Shown in pieces: positions 6,404 through 6,585 of a stretch of DNA of 6,585 nt. The stretch is from contig JAIRQB010000104.1 of the NCBI GenBank assembly GCA_031256695.1, positions 1 to 6,585 of the forward strand, in the 5' to 3' direction. The translations under genes were made by a program, and so were the position numbers. Below the pieces are notes generated by a model. That model was not told the origin of the DNA, did not search any database, and saw only the letters and a program-made list of their open reading frames with translations. The DNA is from Elusimicrobiota bacterium. GTDB taxonomy: Bacteria; Elusimicrobiota; Endomicrobiia; Endomicrobiales; Endomicrobiaceae. Positions within the stretch are counted from its first letter, which is position 1. Every line of letters begins with the position of its first letter.

Positions 6404-6427
6404 TTTGCCTTTATCTTTGCCTTTGAA
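6404..6427. repeat. Two-unit 12-nt tandem repeat after dtd
   Basis: TTTGCCTTTATC (6404-6415) is followed directly by TTTGCCTTTGAA (6416-6427); nine bases are identical and the last three differ. It lies in the 21-44 nt after the dtd stop. I see no hairpin with a T-run here, so dtd has no evident intrinsic terminator at this point. Confidence 0.5.
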
Positions 6428-6463
6428 AAAGAAAACGGCTGAAAGCGGTGAACGCCTTATAAT

Positions 6464-6491
6464 AAAAATGGATTGCGGCTTCCGCCGCAAT
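6464..6491 (-). terminator. Possible rho-independent terminator for a leftward gene beyond the right edge
   Basis: On the minus strand the 8-bp GC-rich stem (6491-6472, four-base loop) is followed after CCA by TTTTT (6468-6464). That is the order expected of an intrinsic terminator for a convergent transcript. On the plus strand the hairpin is followed by GACACCG, without a T-run, so it would not end the dtd transcript in the usual way. It may instead be only part of the repeat element. Confidence 0.35.
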
Positions 6492-6535
6492 GACACCGTT
6501 GGTAGCGTCAAAGCATTCACCCCCAGTGTTGTCAT

Positions 6536-6583
6536 ACTCGCGCCAGCAATGCGGCTGAAAGCCGCTATTGCGCCAGCGCGAGT
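6536..6583. repeat. Large imperfect hairpin at right edge
   Basis: Outer arms ACTCGCGC (6536-6543) and GCGCGAGT (6576-6583) pair perfectly over 8 bp. After a 2-by-4 internal loop, GCAAT (6546-6550) pairs with ATTGC (6567-6571), and GCGGC (6551-6555) with GCCGC (6561-6565) around a one-base T bulge, closing on loop TGAAA. That gives 18 base pairs. The 8-mer GCGCCAGC occurs directly at 6540-6547 and 6570-6577. No T-run follows within the window. Confidence 0.75.
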
Positions 6584-6585
6584 TG

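Larger units (their letters stand above)
6436..6585. repeat. Intergenic palindromic repeat element (composite), continuing to or past the right edge
   Basis: The stretch has no ORF but is strongly structured. CGGCTGAAAGC occurs at 6436-6446 and again at 6552-6562. A perfect hairpin is at 6472-6491 (ATTGCGGC, loop TTCC, GCCGCAAT). ATGACA (6490-6495) and TGTCAT (6530-6535) form an inverted pair around a 34-nt spacer. A larger hairpin follows at 6536-6583. The reverse strand reads TGTCATTGCGGC...GCCGCAATCCA, which resembles the TGTCATTGCGAG...GCAATCCA intergenic repeats that I recall in many bacterial genomes. GC content is clearly above the neighbouring genes. Whether it is dispersed cannot be judged from one window. 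Confidence 0.65.

Noticed and set aside
6436..6585. CRISPR array
   Set aside because: Repeated words are 8-11 nt, in mixed orientation and irregular spacing; there are no regular direct repeats with unique spacers and no cas genes.

Overview
This is an ordinary-looking AT-rich bacterial chromosomal segment. The genes have good Shine-Dalgarno sites and many A/T homopolymer runs, and GC-rich palindromes occur between genes. It holds seven protein genes in two divergent transcription units that start from a 206-bp intergenic region (4039-4244). I see no phage genes, transposase, CRISPR array, tRNA or rRNA. The lineage cannot be fixed from the sequence. The protein style, low GC, bacterial G1P dehydrogenase and 'TGTCATTGCGGC'-type intergenic palindromes make me think of an anaerobic or host-associated lineage such as Elusimicrobiota/Endomicrobia, but that is a low-confidence impression.

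Leftward unit (minus strand, in transcription order): egsA/araM-type sn-glycerol-1-phosphate dehydrogenase (4038-2713); a secreted CAP/SCP-domain protein (2670-2056); the CutA1 family protein (2032-1712); and polA, DNA polymerase I (1656 to beyond the left edge). Gaps are 42, 23 and 55 nt with no visible terminator, so the four genes are probably one operon, although a second -10-like element lies in front of the CAP gene. The PolA fragment has a complete 5'-3' exonuclease domain and a 3'-5' exonuclease-like domain that has lost its catalytic carboxylates. The window ends just as the polymerase domain begins.

Rightward unit (plus strand): pyrD (class 1B dihydroorotate dehydrogenase, 4245-5177), pyrF (OMP decarboxylase, 5247-5891) and dtd (D-aminoacyl-tRNA deacylase, 5946-6383). 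pyrD and pyrF supply two late steps of de novo UMP synthesis. pyrK and pyrE, needed for a class 1B enzyme's electron transfer and for the step in between, are not in the window. dtd is a translation quality-control gene that probably shares the transcript.

The right-hand 202 bp (6384-6585) has no gene. It contains a short 12-nt tandem repeat, a perfect GC-rich hairpin that could also end a leftward transcript entering from the right, and a large imperfect hairpin at the edge. A recurring 11-mer and an ATGACA/TGTCAT inverted pair link these parts, so the stretch looks like an intergenic palindromic repeat element, perhaps one copy of a dispersed family.

I did not find a previously undescribed multi-gene system. 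The points most worth a second look are the palindromic element, the inactivated proofreading domain of PolA, and the archaeal-enantiomer glycerophosphate dehydrogenase at the head of an operon with a secreted CAP protein.
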